Below are positions 49,243-57,759 of a stretch of 64,000 bases of DNA, in pieces. Position 1 is the stretch's first letter. Every line of letters begins with the position of its first letter. The translations under genes and the position numbers were made by a program. The notes below the pieces were generated by a model. It did not search any database and had not been told where the DNA came from. It saw nothing but the letters and a program-made list of their open reading frames with translations. Source of the stretch: Streptomyces sp. Q6. Lineage in GTDB: Bacteria; Actinomycetota; Actinomycetes; Streptomycetales; Streptomycetaceae. Where the stretch lies: contig NZ_CP146022.1 of the NCBI RefSeq assembly GCF_036967205.1, positions 5,332,001 through 5,396,000 on the forward strand. Direction: 5' to 3'.

Positions 49243-50454
49243 TCAGGGCTGGCTGTATCCGTCCAGGAAGTTCCCGATCCGGGTCACCGCCTCCGTCAGC
49301 TGCCGGGTGTCGGGCAGCGTGACGACACGGAAGTGGTCCGGCTCCGGCCAGTTGAACCCGGTGCCGTGCACGACCATGATCTTCTCGCTGCGCAGCAGGT
49401 CGAGGACCATCTGCCGGTCGTCCTTGACCTTGAAGACCTTGGGGTCGAGGCGCGGGAAGAGGTACAGCGCGCCCTTCGGCTTCACGCACGTCACGCCCGG
49501 GATCTGCGTGAGCAGCTCGTACGCCACGTCGCGCTGCTCCTTCAGGCGGCCGCCCGGCAGCACCAGGTCATTGATCGTCTGACGTCCGCTGAGCGCGGCG
49601 ACGACACCGTGCTGGCCCGGCATGTTGGCGCACAGCCGCATGTTCGCCAGGATCGTCAGGCCCTCGATGTACGACTCCGCGTGCGCGCGCGGCCCGGAGA
49701 CCGCCATCCAGCCCACCCGGTAGCCGGCCACCCGGTACGCCTTCGACATGCCGTTGAAGGTCAGCGTCATCAGGTCCGGGGCGATGGCGGCGGTGGGGGT
49801 GTGCGTCGCGTCGTCGTACAGGATCTTGTCGTAGATCTCGTCGGAGCAGACGAGGAGGTTGTGGCGGCGCGCGATGTCGGTGAGGCCCCGCAGCATCTCG
49901 TCGCTGTATACGGCGCCGGTCGGGTTGTTGGGGTTGATGATGACGATCGCCTTGGTGCGGTCGGTCACCTTGCGCTCGACGTCGGCGAGGTCCGGCATCC
50001 AGTCGGACTGCTCGTCGCAGCGGTAGTGCACGGCGGTGCCGCCGGAGAGCGAGACGGCGGCGGTCCACAGCGGGTAGTCGGGCGCGGGCACCAGTACCTC
50101 GTCGCCGTCGTCCAGCAGCCCCTGCATCGCCATCACGATCAGCTCGGAGACCCCGTTGCCGATGAAGACGTGCTCGACGTCGGTCTCCACGCCGAGCGTC
50201 TGGTAGTGCATCATCACCGCGCGGCGGGCGGCCAGGAGGCCCTTGGCGTCGCCGTAGCCGTGCGCGTCGCCGAGGTTGCGGAGCATGTCCTCCAGGATCT
50301 CGGGCGGGCACGCGAAGCCGAACGCCGCCGGGTTCCCGGTGTTGAGCTTGAGGATGCGGTGGCCTGCCGCTTCCAGCCGCATCGCCTCCTCGAGAACCGG
50401 GCCGCGGATCTCGTAGCAGACGTTGGAGAGCTTGGTCGACTGGATGAGCTGCAT
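49243..50454 (-). CDS. class I/II PLP aminotransferase, alanine/aspartate type
   Basis: 403 residues of the AlaA/AspC subgroup. PLP Lys in FNGMSKAYRVAGYR (about 236), NPNNPTGAVY for the carboxylate/PLP region and CSDEIYDKILYDD. The N-terminal NTGNPAAFGFACPPEI and the C-terminal HGTGFNWPEPDHFRVV are hallmarks of AlaA, the glutamate-pyruvate aminotransferase, which is the best guess. Aspartate activity cannot be ruled out. Confidence 0.88.
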   Translation of the reverse strand: MQLIQSTKLSNVCYEIRGPVLEEAMRLEAAGHRILKLNTGNPAAFGFACPPEILEDMLRNLGDAHGYGDAKGLLAARRAVMMHYQTLGVETDVEHVFIGNGVSELIVMAMQGLLDDGDEVLVPAPDYPLWTAAVSLSGGTAVHYRCDEQSDWMPDLADVERKVTDRTKAIVIINPNNPTGAVYSDEMLRGLTDIARRHNLLVCSDEIYDKILYDDATHTPTAAIAPDLMTLTFNGMSKAYRVAGYRVGWMAVSGPRAHAESYIEGLTILANMRLCANMPGQHGVVAALSGRQTINDLVLPGGRLKEQRDVAYELLTQIPGVTCVKPKGALYLFPRLDPKVFKVKDDRQMVLDLLRSEKIMVVHGTGFNWPEPDHFRVVTLPDTRQLTEAVTRIGNFLDGYSQP

Positions 50455-50625
50455 GCTCCGACTTTACGGGCGTGTTTCGCGGCGGCGCGCCCTGTTTACC
50501 GCCTGATGGGCGGGCCGGTGGGGGCGCGGTTTCGGATGCGGTGGCACGGAGTGCCGGATGCCTCCGGATTGGCGGGTACGGGGGTGGGGTGCGGCTTTGA
50601 TGGGACGGTTCGGCGGGCGCGGGTG

Positions 50626-50830
50626 ATGTGGGCCACTGCGGCGGGTCGGGGTGTCGTGGAGGGGCCGCCGCCCTCCTGCTCGTGCCGACGCGGCTCGCCG
50701 CGGCCGTGGTCCGCGCGGGGTGGGCCTGTGGGCGGCGCTCGTCGTGACCCTGGTCGCCGTCGCCGCGTTGGGCACGGGGTTCCGGCGCCGGCGTCGGCCG
50801 CCGCCGGGGAATCGCGCACATGTTCGATGA
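50626..50830 (+). pseudogene. possible small membrane protein with two single-base gaps
   Basis: The 394-bp gap 50455-50848 has no intact gene. If one G is added to each of the GGGG runs at 50661-50664 and 50717-50720, an open frame appears from ATG 50626 (MWATAAGRGVVEGAAALLL ... VGLWAALVVTLVAVAALGTG, then a basic tail) to TGA at 50828-50830: about 68 residues with two hydrophobic helices. The frame could start further upstream. Low confidence, but both fixes are of the same kind as elsewhere in the window. The rest of the gap shows nothing. Confidence 0.35.
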
Positions 50831-50848
50831 CGGGGGTACGGTGGAGGC

Positions 50849-51472
50849 ATGCTTCAAGGCTCACTCTTCGACCAGGACGAGGACATGGCGCTCGGCCCGC
50901 TCACCGGGGTGCGCCGCACCACGCTCGGCGCCGGGGCCTGGATCGACGTACTGCCGGGCTGGCTGAGCGGCGCCGACGCGCTGTACGAGCACCTCGCCGA
51001 CGGTGTCCCGTGGCAGGCCGAGCGGCGCCAGATGTACGAGCGCGTCGTCGACGTACCGAGGCTCCTGAAGTTCTACGGGGACGGCCGGACGCTGCCGCAC
51101 CCCGTGCTCGCCGAGGCGCGCGACGCGCTGTCCGCGCACTACGGCGAGGAGCTGGGGGAGCCGTTCACCACCGCCGGGCTCTGCTACTACCGGGACGGGC
51201 GGGACAGCGTGGCCTGGCACGGCGACCGGATCGGACGCGGCGCCCGCGAGGACACCATGGTCGCCATCCTGTCCGTCGGCGCACCCCGCGACCTGCTCCT
51301 GCGCCCGCTCGGCGGCGGCAGCGGCTCGACCGTGCGCAGACCGCTCGGGCACGGCGACCTCATCGTCATGGGCGGCTCGTGCCAGCGCACGTGGGAGCAC
51401 GCGATCCCCAAGTCGACGCGGGCCACGGGGCCGAGGATCAGCGTTCAATTCCGGCCACATGGGGTGCGTTGA
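50849..51472 (+). CDS. AlkB-like 2-oxoglutarate/Fe(II) dioxygenase
   Basis: 207-residue dioxygenase predicted to remove alkyl groups from bases. Iron ligands: His and Asp in WHGDRIG (about 125-127) and His in WEHAIPK (about 182). The 2-oxoglutarate-binding Arg pair is in PRISVQFRP near the C-terminus. GLCYYRDGRDS marks the nucleotide-recognition side. The family repairs methylated DNA or RNA; the substrate preference is not visible. ATG at 50849 is preceded by GGAGG. Confidence 0.88.
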   Translation: MLQGSLFDQDEDMALGPLTGVRRTTLGAGAWIDVLPGWLSGADALYEHLADGVPWQAERRQMYERVVDVPRLLKFYGDGRTLPHPVLAEARDALSAHYGEELGEPFTTAGLCYYRDGRDSVAWHGDRIGRGAREDTMVAILSVGAPRDLLLRPLGGGSGSTVRRPLGHGDLIVMGGSCQRTWEHAIPKSTRATGPRISVQFRPHGVR

Positions 51473-51548
51473 CGCGGGATTGAGCGGATTGGGGGGATAT
51501 CGCCGACGACTGTTCGCGGCACCCCCGCAGTCCATACAATCCGCCCTC

Positions 51549-52190
51549 ATGTCCTGGCAGCACCCCCGCGAAGGCCACGAGCCGGCGATACCCGAGGTCG
51601 TGTACGACCCGCAGCAGGCCGTCGGCGCCTATGACGGCTACGCCGATCCGGCCGTGGTCCACGGATGGCAGGAATCGGCCACCGAGGCCCCCGCCGCCGT
51701 GCTCGGCACGGAGCCGCTCGCCGCGCTCTCCGAGGAGCCCGACGGCAACGCCGTCTTCGTCGACGGCTCCGGCCGCAGAGGGCGCCTGATGCGGCGCGGC
51801 GGCATCGCGCTCGGCGCGGCCTGCGTCGTCTTCCTCGGCGTGATCGTCACTGGCCTGTTCGGTTCGAGCCCGTCGGGCGGCCCGCTGCCCTGGAGCGACG
51901 ACTCGGGGAACGGCAAGCAGCCGCGCGCCGAGCACTCCGGTGCGCCGGCCGTGAGCCCCGACCCGGTCCCGACCGGGGACAGGACATCGGCCGCGAGCCC
52001 GTCCGCGACGACGTCCGCGCACCCGAGCGCGTCGGCCGGCAAGGACACGCGCCCGGCCGGATCACCGTCCAAGGCCGCCACCACGGCACCGACGACCACG
52101 GCACCGGCCGCCACCGCGTCGGCCCGGGGGAACTCCGACACCCATCCCGGGCGCGGCAACGGCGCGGGGGTCACCAAGGGGCCCAAGTGA
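51549..52190 (+). CDS. single-pass membrane protein with Ser/Thr/Pro-rich outer tail
   Basis: 213 residues: an acidic cytoplasmic part (about 1-78), a basic RRGRLMRRG, one helix (GIALGAACVVFLGVIVTGLF, about 83-102) and a long low-complexity outer tail rich in Ser, Thr, Ala and Pro, a likely O-mannosylation target. Ends in a basic-polar stretch with a GC hairpin just after the stop. Family not recognised. ATG at 51549 chosen, since the sequence upstream is unlike coding DNA. Confidence 0.72.
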   Translation: MSWQHPREGHEPAIPEVVYDPQQAVGAYDGYADPAVVHGWQESATEAPAAVLGTEPLAALSEEPDGNAVFVDGSGRRGRLMRRGGIALGAACVVFLGVIVTGLFGSSPSGGPLPWSDDSGNGKQPRAEHSGAPAVSPDPVPTGDRTSAASPSATTSAHPSASAGKDTRPAGSPSKAATTAPTTTAPAATASARGNSDTHPGRGNGAGVTKGPK

Positions 52191-52245
52191 CGTCCGGGCC
52201 CACCGGGCCCCACTGGATCCGGCCCCACCGATTCCCGCGCGGCTG

Positions 52246-53850
52246 TCAGGCGCTGACGGTCCGGCGTACGGACCGGCCCGCGAGCACGTCCGTGCGGCGC
52301 CCGTCCTCGATCACGAACCGGCCGTCGATCAGGACGTGCGGGATGCCGACCGGCAGGGTGCGCGGCGCCTCGAACGTCGAGCCCGCCGCGACCGTCTCCG
52401 GGTCGAAGAGGACCAGGTCGGCACGGTAGCCCTCGCGGACCAGGCCGCGGTCGGGCAGCCGCAGACGGGCCGCCGGGCGGGAGGTCAGGTGCGCGACCGT
52501 CTCCTCCAGGGAGAGCACGCCCAGGTCACGGGCGTAGTGGCCGAGGTAGTGCGGGAACGTGCCGTACGCGCGCGGGTGCGGCTTGAAGCCCTGGAGGATG
52601 CCGTCGCTGCCGCCCGTGTGCACCCGGTGCTGCATGATCGCGCGGACGTTGTCCTCGTGCCCGACGTGCTGGAGGATCGTCGACCCGAGCCGGTCGGCGA
52701 TCAGCAGCCGGCGGGCGGTGACCCACGGGGCCTCGCCGCGTTCGGCGGCGGCCCGCGCGATCGTCTTGCCGACGCACGACGCGAGCGCCGGGTCGGAGAC
52801 CCCGGACACCTCGATGGTGTCCCACTCGATCGGCACGCCGTGACAGCCGTCGGCGCCGAGCTCCTCGACGTGCCGCCGGATCCGCTCGGCGGTGTCGTCG
52901 TCCTGGAGCCGGGCGAGGGTCGCGTCGGGGCCGCCCTCGTTCGCCCAGCTCGGCAGCATCGCCACGAGCGTGGTGGCGCCGGGGGTGTACGGGTACGTGT
53001 CCAGGCTGATGTCGGCGCCGGACGCGAGGGCGTCGTCGAGGAGGGCGAGCAGGTCCCCGCCCTTCCCCTTGTTCACGCCGAAGTTCATGGTGGCGTGGGC
53101 GAGGTGCAGGGAGCAGGACGCGTCGCGGGTCAGCTCGACCATCTCGCGGTACGCGTCCAGCGCGCCCGCCCCGTAACTGCGGTGGTGGGGGCAGTAGTAG
53201 CCGTCGTACGAGGCCACCACCCGGCACAGCTCGGTGAGTTCGGCGTCCTTGGCGTACATGCCGGGGGTGTAGGTGAGCCCCGACGACATGCCGACCGCGC
53301 CCTGCTCCATGCCCTGCGCCACGAGCCGCTTCATGTGCTCCAGCTCGGCGGGCGTCGCGTCGCGGTCGTCCCAGCCGACCGCGTACATGCGGACCGTGCC
53401 CTGCGGGACGAGGTAGGCGGCGTTGACCGCGATGCCCTGCCGGTCGAGGCGGTCCAGGTACTCGCCGACCGTGCGCCAGTCGAAGTCGATGTCGGAGCCG
53501 TCGCCGTTCCAGCCGGTGATCGCCTGGCGGACCTGGGCCAGGGTGCGGTCGTCGACCGGGGCGTACGAGAGGCCGTCCTGGCCGAGGACTTCGAGGGTGA
53601 CGCCCTGGGCGGCCTTCGCGCTGTGGTCCGGGTCGCGAAGCAGCGCGAGGTCGCTGTGCGCGTGCATGTCGATGAAGCCGGGGGCCAGCGCCAGGCCGTC
53701 GCCGTCCAGCGTGCGGGGCGCTGTGGGGCGCGGGCCGGTGCCCTCGGGCCTGATCTCGGCGATGCGGCCGTCGGCGAGCTTGACGTCCGCCCGGTAGGAG
53801 GCGCCGCCGGTGCCGTCGATGACGCGGGTGTCCTTGATGACCAGGTCCAT
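52246..53850 (-). CDS. N-acyl-D-amino-acid deacylase (D-aminoacylase)
   Basis: Metal-dependent amidohydrolase that frees D-amino acids from N-acyl forms. 534 residues. Metal-binding motif PGFIDMHAHSDLALL (about 58-72); downstream metal residues are expected around SLHLAHATMNFG, DTYPYTPGAT and HVGHEDNVRAIM. The end of the barrel reads HTGGSDGILQGFKPHPRAYG, typical of D-aminoacylase rather than dihydroorotase or hydantoinase. It is followed, across a repeat, by a PLP D-amino-acid enzyme on the same strand, which supports a D-amino-acid role. Confidence 0.9.
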   Translation of the reverse strand: MDLVIKDTRVIDGTGGASYRADVKLADGRIAEIRPEGTGPRPTAPRTLDGDGLALAPGFIDMHAHSDLALLRDPDHSAKAAQGVTLEVLGQDGLSYAPVDDRTLAQVRQAITGWNGDGSDIDFDWRTVGEYLDRLDRQGIAVNAAYLVPQGTVRMYAVGWDDRDATPAELEHMKRLVAQGMEQGAVGMSSGLTYTPGMYAKDAELTELCRVVASYDGYYCPHHRSYGAGALDAYREMVELTRDASCSLHLAHATMNFGVNKGKGGDLLALLDDALASGADISLDTYPYTPGATTLVAMLPSWANEGGPDATLARLQDDDTAERIRRHVEELGADGCHGVPIEWDTIEVSGVSDPALASCVGKTIARAAAERGEAPWVTARRLLIADRLGSTILQHVGHEDNVRAIMQHRVHTGGSDGILQGFKPHPRAYGTFPHYLGHYARDLGVLSLEETVAHLTSRPAARLRLPDRGLVREGYRADLVLFDPETVAAGSTFEAPRTLPVGIPHVLIDGRFVIEDGRRTDVLAGRSVRRTVSA

Positions 53851-53904
53851 GGGGGGCCTTTCGTGTGCCAGGTGGTGATGTGGTTCCGGGTGCCGCGCCG
53901 TCGT

Positions 53905-53989
53905 GGCTGGTCGGGCAGGTCCCCGCGCCCCTGAGGGCTGCGGCTTCGCCGCTTGCCTTCATCGGGGCGCGGGACCTGCGCGACCAGCC
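53905..53989. repeat. streptomycete intergenic stem-loop repeat
   Basis: Imperfect inverted arms of about 26 bases (53905-53931 and 53964-53989) built on GGTCCCCGCGCCCC and its complement. I recognise this as a variant of the very common GTCGCGCAGTTCCCCGCGCCCC element scattered between Streptomyces genes. It lies after the PLP enzyme gene and may act as its terminator. Confidence 0.7.
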
Positions 53990-54017
53990 CCTACGCCCCC
54001 GCGGATGAAGAGCCCGC

Positions 54018-55286
54018 CTAGAAGAACGTCCGTACGTAGTCCACGACCGTGCCGTCCGCCTCCACCAGCGGGATCAGCTGCCACTTGTCGAACGACGTGC
54101 AGGGGTGCGAAAGGCCCATGCCGAGCCAGTCGCCCACCTCGACCCGCGCCTGCGGCTCCAGGCGGAGCCACCCGTGCTGGTCGGACAGGCCCGTCACCGC
54201 GACCCCGGCCGCCTCCCGCACCTCGCCCGTGCGGGCGTCCCGGACGACCTGCGCCTCGGGAAGGTCCAGGTCGTACGCCGCGTCGCGCTTGCCCGCGTTC
54301 GTGAACGCCTGGTCCGGCGCGGGCCGCGAGACGACCTGCGCCCACAGCCGGAACGCCGGGTGCAGCGCGCCCTCCTCCGGGACCCGGTTGAACGGCGTGA
54401 GGTGCCGGTAGTGCCCGTCGTCGTGCGAGACGTACGCGCCGGAGCGGAGCAACTTCCGTACGGGCGCGGACAGTTCGGGGACCTCGGCGAAGACGTCCGC
54501 CACCGCGTCGAACCACGCGGAGCCGCCCGCGCTGAGCACGATCTCGTCGAGCCCCGCGAAGCGGCCCGCCTTGTCGAAGTCGGCCGCCAGCGCGACGAGG
54601 CGGCGCAGCCACGCCCGGACGCGCTCGCCGTCGGCCCGCGGCACCTCGCCCTCGTACCCGGCCACGCCCACGAGCCGCAGCGTGGTCGCCGACGCCACCG
54701 CGTCCGCGACCGCCGCGCACTCCTCCTCCGTGCGGATGCCGGTGCGCGCGCCCTCGCCCGCGCCGAGTTCGACGACCACGTCGACCGGGCGGGACGCGCC
54801 CGCGGCGGTCAGCGCCGCCTCCATCAGCTCCACGCCGCGTACGGAATCCACGTAGCAGATGAAGCGGAAGCTCTCGGAGGAGTCCAGTTCCGCGGCCAGC
54901 CAGCGCAGCGCCGCCGCGTCGACGAGTTCGTTCGCCAGGAAGATCCGCTCGATGCCGAACTCCCGTGCCACGCGCACCTGGTGGGGGACGGCGAGGGTGA
55001 TGCCCCACGCGCCGCGCTCGATCTGGCGCTGGAAGAGCTGGGGCGCCATGGAGGTCTTGCCGTGCGGGGCGAAGTCCAGGCCGTGACGCGCGGAGTACGT
55101 CTCCATGAGCGCGAGGTTGTGCTCCAGGCGCTCGGCGGAGAGCGCGAGGACGGGGGTGGTGAACCCGTCCGTGAAGAGGTTCAGGCGGCGCGCCGCGAGC
55201 TCGGCGACGGTCAGGCCGTCGGCCTCGGGCGGCAGGCCCTTGAAGCGGAAGTCCACCCGCTCCCGTGCCAGGTCCTCAAGAGTCAT
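54018..55286 (-). CDS. D-serine dehydratase / D-threonine aldolase-like PLP enzyme (amino acid deaminase)
   Basis: 422 residues of the fold-type III (alanine racemase-like) family. The PLP Lys is in FAPHGKTSMAPQ (about 77). The C-terminal HPC in GLSHPCTSFDKW (about 392-394) matches the His-x-Cys metal site of eukaryotic-type D-serine dehydratase and D-threonine aldolase. Both key sites are intact, so deamination or cleavage of a D-beta-hydroxy amino acid is expected. GGAGGAG precedes the ATG. Divergent from the kinase-IclR-ridA-gntP operon, whose RidA would hydrolyse the enamine/imine product. Confidence 0.85.
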   Translation of the reverse strand: MTLEDLARERVDFRFKGLPPEADGLTVAELAARRLNLFTDGFTTPVLALSAERLEHNLALMETYSARHGLDFAPHGKTSMAPQLFQRQIERGAWGITLAVPHQVRVAREFGIERIFLANELVDAAALRWLAAELDSSESFRFICYVDSVRGVELMEAALTAAGASRPVDVVVELGAGEGARTGIRTEEECAAVADAVASATTLRLVGVAGYEGEVPRADGERVRAWLRRLVALAADFDKAGRFAGLDEIVLSAGGSAWFDAVADVFAEVPELSAPVRKLLRSGAYVSHDDGHYRHLTPFNRVPEEGALHPAFRLWAQVVSRPAPDQAFTNAGKRDAAYDLDLPEAQVVRDARTGEVREAAGVAVTGLSDQHGWLRLEPQARVEVGDWLGMGLSHPCTSFDKWQLIPLVEADGTVVDYVRTFF

Positions 55287-55307
55287 GGAGCCTCCTCCAG
55301 GCCGACT

Positions 55308-55359
55308 GTTGCAGCATGTGCAACGGTCATTGCGTATGTCGCTTACTGCTGTCTAACAT
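55308..55359 (+). promoter_or_regulatory. IclR-type operator next to the kinase operon promoter
   Basis: GTTGCAGCATGTGCAAC (55308-55324; six-base perfect arms, five-base centre) is followed at 55330 by TTGCGT, an 18-base spacer and TAACAT (55354-55359). This is a good promoter with its likely operator directly upstream, in the region shared with the divergent deaminase gene. The operon encodes an IclR regulator. Confidence 0.6.
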
Positions 55360-55420
55360 CCGAGCCAACGCCGGGTCAACGGAGCCGTTGACCCTCCCGA
55401 CCGGAGGAGCGCTGCCCACC

Positions 55421-56458
55421 GTGACCACCCCGCCTGCTGACGTCATCGCGCTCGGCGAGTCCATGGTCACGTTCCTGCCCGCCACCGCCGGACGCCTCGC
55501 CGACGTCCCCTCTTTCGACCGCGGCATCGGCGGCGCCGAGTCCAACGTCGCCTGCGTCCTCGCCGCCGCGGGCCACCGCGCCCGCTGGGTCAGCCGGGTC
55601 GGCGCCGACGGGTTCGGCGACCACCTGGTCGAGGCCATCGGCGCCTGGGGCGTCGACGTGTCCGGCGTGCGCCGCGACCCCGCCCGGCCCACCGGGATCT
55701 ACTTCCGCACCGCGGGCGACCGGGCCACCGACGCCCACGAGGTCGCCTACTACCGCGCCGGGTCCGCCGCCTCCGCCATGTCCGCCGAGAACACCGACCT
55801 CGACGCCCTGCGCTCCGGCCGCGTCCTGCACCTGTCCGGCATCACCGCCGCCCTCTCCGCCGACTGCCTCGCCCTCCTGCGGACGCTGATGGAGACGGCC
55901 CCCGTCGTGTCCTTCGACGTCAACCACCGGCCCGGCCTGTGGGCGGACCCCGCCGACGCCCGCGTCCTGCTCGACCTCGCCCGCCGCACCGGCCGAGCCG
56001 GGATCGTCTTCGTCGGCGAGGACGAGGCCGAGGAGGCGTTCGGCGTCACCGGCGGCCCCGACGCGATCCGCGCCGCGCTGCCCGAACCCGGACTGCTCGT
56101 CGTCAAGCGGGGCGCCGACGGCGCCGTCGCCTACGACGCCGAGGGGAACCGCTACACCGAGCCCGCCCCGCGCGTGGACGTCGTCGCCGCCGTCGGCGCC
56201 GGGGACGCCTTCGCCGCCGGGTTCCTCTCCGCCACCCTGCGCGGACTGCCCGTCGCCGCCCGCCTGCGCCACGGCCACCTGTGGGCCGCCGCCGCCCTCA
56301 CCGTCCCCGGCGACCTCGCCACGCCCCCGGGCCGCGCCCACGCCGACCGGCTGACCGCCCTCGACCCCGCCGCGTGGGAGACACTGCACCTCGGCCCCGG
56401 GTGGACTGTCACCGAACCCCTCCCGCAGCGGCCCGCCGAGGAGGTACGTACGCCATGA
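55421..56458 (+). CDS. PfkB family sugar kinase (2-keto-3-deoxygluconate kinase-like)
   Basis: 345-residue ribokinase-fold kinase. Substrate-side GESMVTFLP and GGAESNVACVLAAAGH near the N-terminus; ATP/anion-hole motif AAVGAGDAFAAGFL (about 256-269) with the catalytic Asp. FDVNHRPGLW and VKRGADGAVAY resemble KDG kinases, which phosphorylate 2-keto-3-deoxygluconate. The neighbourhood is about D-amino acids, so the true substrate may be another 2-oxo acid sugar. GTG at 55421 chosen with GGAGGAG upstream, though the spacing is long. The stop overlaps the IclR start. Confidence 0.82.
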   Translation: MTTPPADVIALGESMVTFLPATAGRLADVPSFDRGIGGAESNVACVLAAAGHRARWVSRVGADGFGDHLVEAIGAWGVDVSGVRRDPARPTGIYFRTAGDRATDAHEVAYYRAGSAASAMSAENTDLDALRSGRVLHLSGITAALSADCLALLRTLMETAPVVSFDVNHRPGLWADPADARVLLDLARRTGRAGIVFVGEDEAEEAFGVTGGPDAIRAALPEPGLLVVKRGADGAVAYDAEGNRYTEPAPRVDVVAAVGAGDAFAAGFLSATLRGLPVAARLRHGHLWAAAALTVPGDLATPPGRAHADRLTALDPAAWETLHLGPGWTVTEPLPQRPAEEVRTP

Positions 56459-57240
56459 GCCAGACCGTCGACCGCGCGCTCAGCATCCTGCCGCTGCTCG
56501 CCGAGGGCCCCGCCGACCTGGGCCAGGTCGCCGACCGCCTCGGCGTCCACAAGTCCACGGCCCTGCGCCTGCTGCGCACCCTGCACGAACACGGCCTGGT
56601 CTTCCGCCAGTCCGACCAGCGCTACCGGCTGGGCGCCCGCCTCTTCGCCCTCGCCCAGGAAGCCGTCGAGAACCTCGACGTGCGCGAGATCGCCCACCCC
56701 CACCTCGTCGAACTCAACGAGAAGGTCGGGCACACCGTCCACCTCGCGGTGTACGAGGAGAACGAGGTCCTCTACATCGACAAGGTCGAGAGCCGCTACC
56801 CGGTGCGCATGTACTCGCGCATCGGCAAGCCGGTCGCCATCACGGTCGCCGCCGTGGCGAAACTGCTCCTGGCCGACCTGTCCGAGGCCGAGCGCCGCGC
56901 GATCGCGGAGAAGCTCGACTACCCCCTGTACACGGCCCGTTCCACCCCCAACGCCCCCGCGTTCCTGCGGGAGTTGGCCACGGTGCGCGAACAGGGCTGG
57001 GCCACCGACCTCGGCGGCCACGAGGAGTCCATCAACTGCGTCGGCGCGCCCATCCGGGGCGCCGACGGACGCGTCGTCGCCGCCATGTCGGTCTCCGCAC
57101 CGAACGTCGTCGTCACCGCGGAGGAACTCCTCACCCTGCTCCCGCTGGTGCGCCGCACGGCGGAAGCCATCAGCCGGGACTACTCAGGCACCGGCACCGG
57201 ATCCGGTAACACCCCCACGAAGGAAGCACGTTCACGATGA
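56455..57240 (+). CDS. IclR family transcriptional regulator
   Basis: 261 residues: winged helix-turn-helix at about 1-62 (MSQTVDRALSILPLLAEGPA; RLGVHKSTALRLLRTLHEHG) and a GAF-like effector domain at about 75-245 (GHTVHLAVYEENEVLYIDKV; INCVGAPIRGADGRVVAAMS). Four-base ATGA overlaps on both sides tie it to the kinase and to ridA. Likely controls the divergent promoters through the GTTGCA palindrome. Confidence 0.92.
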   Translation: MSQTVDRALSILPLLAEGPADLGQVADRLGVHKSTALRLLRTLHEHGLVFRQSDQRYRLGARLFALAQEAVENLDVREIAHPHLVELNEKVGHTVHLAVYEENEVLYIDKVESRYPVRMYSRIGKPVAITVAAVAKLLLADLSEAERRAIAEKLDYPLYTARSTPNAPAFLRELATVREQGWATDLGGHEESINCVGAPIRGADGRVVAAMSVSAPNVVVTAEELLTLLPLVRRTAEAISRDYSGTGTGSGNTPTKEARSR

Positions 57241-57647
57241 CCGAGAAGATCGCCCTCACCCCCGCCACGCACACCACCCCGCCCGCGAAGTTCTCCCACG
57301 GCGTCAAGAAGGGCAACATCCTTCAGGTCGCCGGCCAGGTCGGCTTCCTGCCCGCCGAGGAGGGCAAGGCCCCCACCCCGGCCGGCCCGACCCTGCGCGA
57401 GCAGACCCTCCAGACCTTCGCCAACGTCAAGGCGATCCTCGAAGAGGGCGGCGCCACCTGGGACGACGTCATGATGATGCGCGTCTACCTCACGGACGTC
57501 GACCACTTCGCCGAGATGAACACGATCTACAACGAGTACTTCGAGGAGCAGGGCCTCAAGGCCCCCGCCTCCGCCCGCACGACCGTCTACGTCGGTCTGC
57601 CGGCCGGCCTGCTCATCGAGATCGACGCGCTCGCCGTCCTGAGCTGA
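57237..57647 (+). CDS. ridA: RidA family reactive-imine deaminase
   Basis: 136 residues of the YjgF/YER057c/UK114 fold. Hydrolyses 2-aminoacrylate and related imines released by PLP dehydratases, preventing damage to other PLP enzymes. Visible: VAGQVGFLPAEEG, LREQTLQTFANVKAILEEGG and PASARTTVYVGLPAGLLIEI with the conserved Arg (about 113). Translationally coupled to the IclR gene. The neighbouring D-serine-dehydratase-like enzyme is the likely source of its substrate. Confidence 0.92.
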   Translation: MTEKIALTPATHTTPPAKFSHGVKKGNILQVAGQVGFLPAEEGKAPTPAGPTLREQTLQTFANVKAILEEGGATWDDVMMMRVYLTDVDHFAEMNTIYNEYFEEQGLKAPASARTTVYVGLPAGLLIEIDALAVLS

Positions 57648-57681
57648 GCCCCCTGCACCACCAGCCCGCCGCACGTCGTCA

Positions 57682-57714
57682 CGGCACGGCGCATCGCAGT
57701 CATGCGCCGTGCCG
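57682..57714 (+). terminator. hairpin between ridA and gntP
   Basis: CGGCACGGCGCAT (57682-57694) pairs perfectly with 57702-57714 over a seven-base loop. It may partly terminate the operon or lower permease expression. Confidence 0.65.
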
Positions 57715-57759
57715 CGCTCCCCCCTGCCCTGAAAGCTCCATGCACTTACGAGGTCAACG

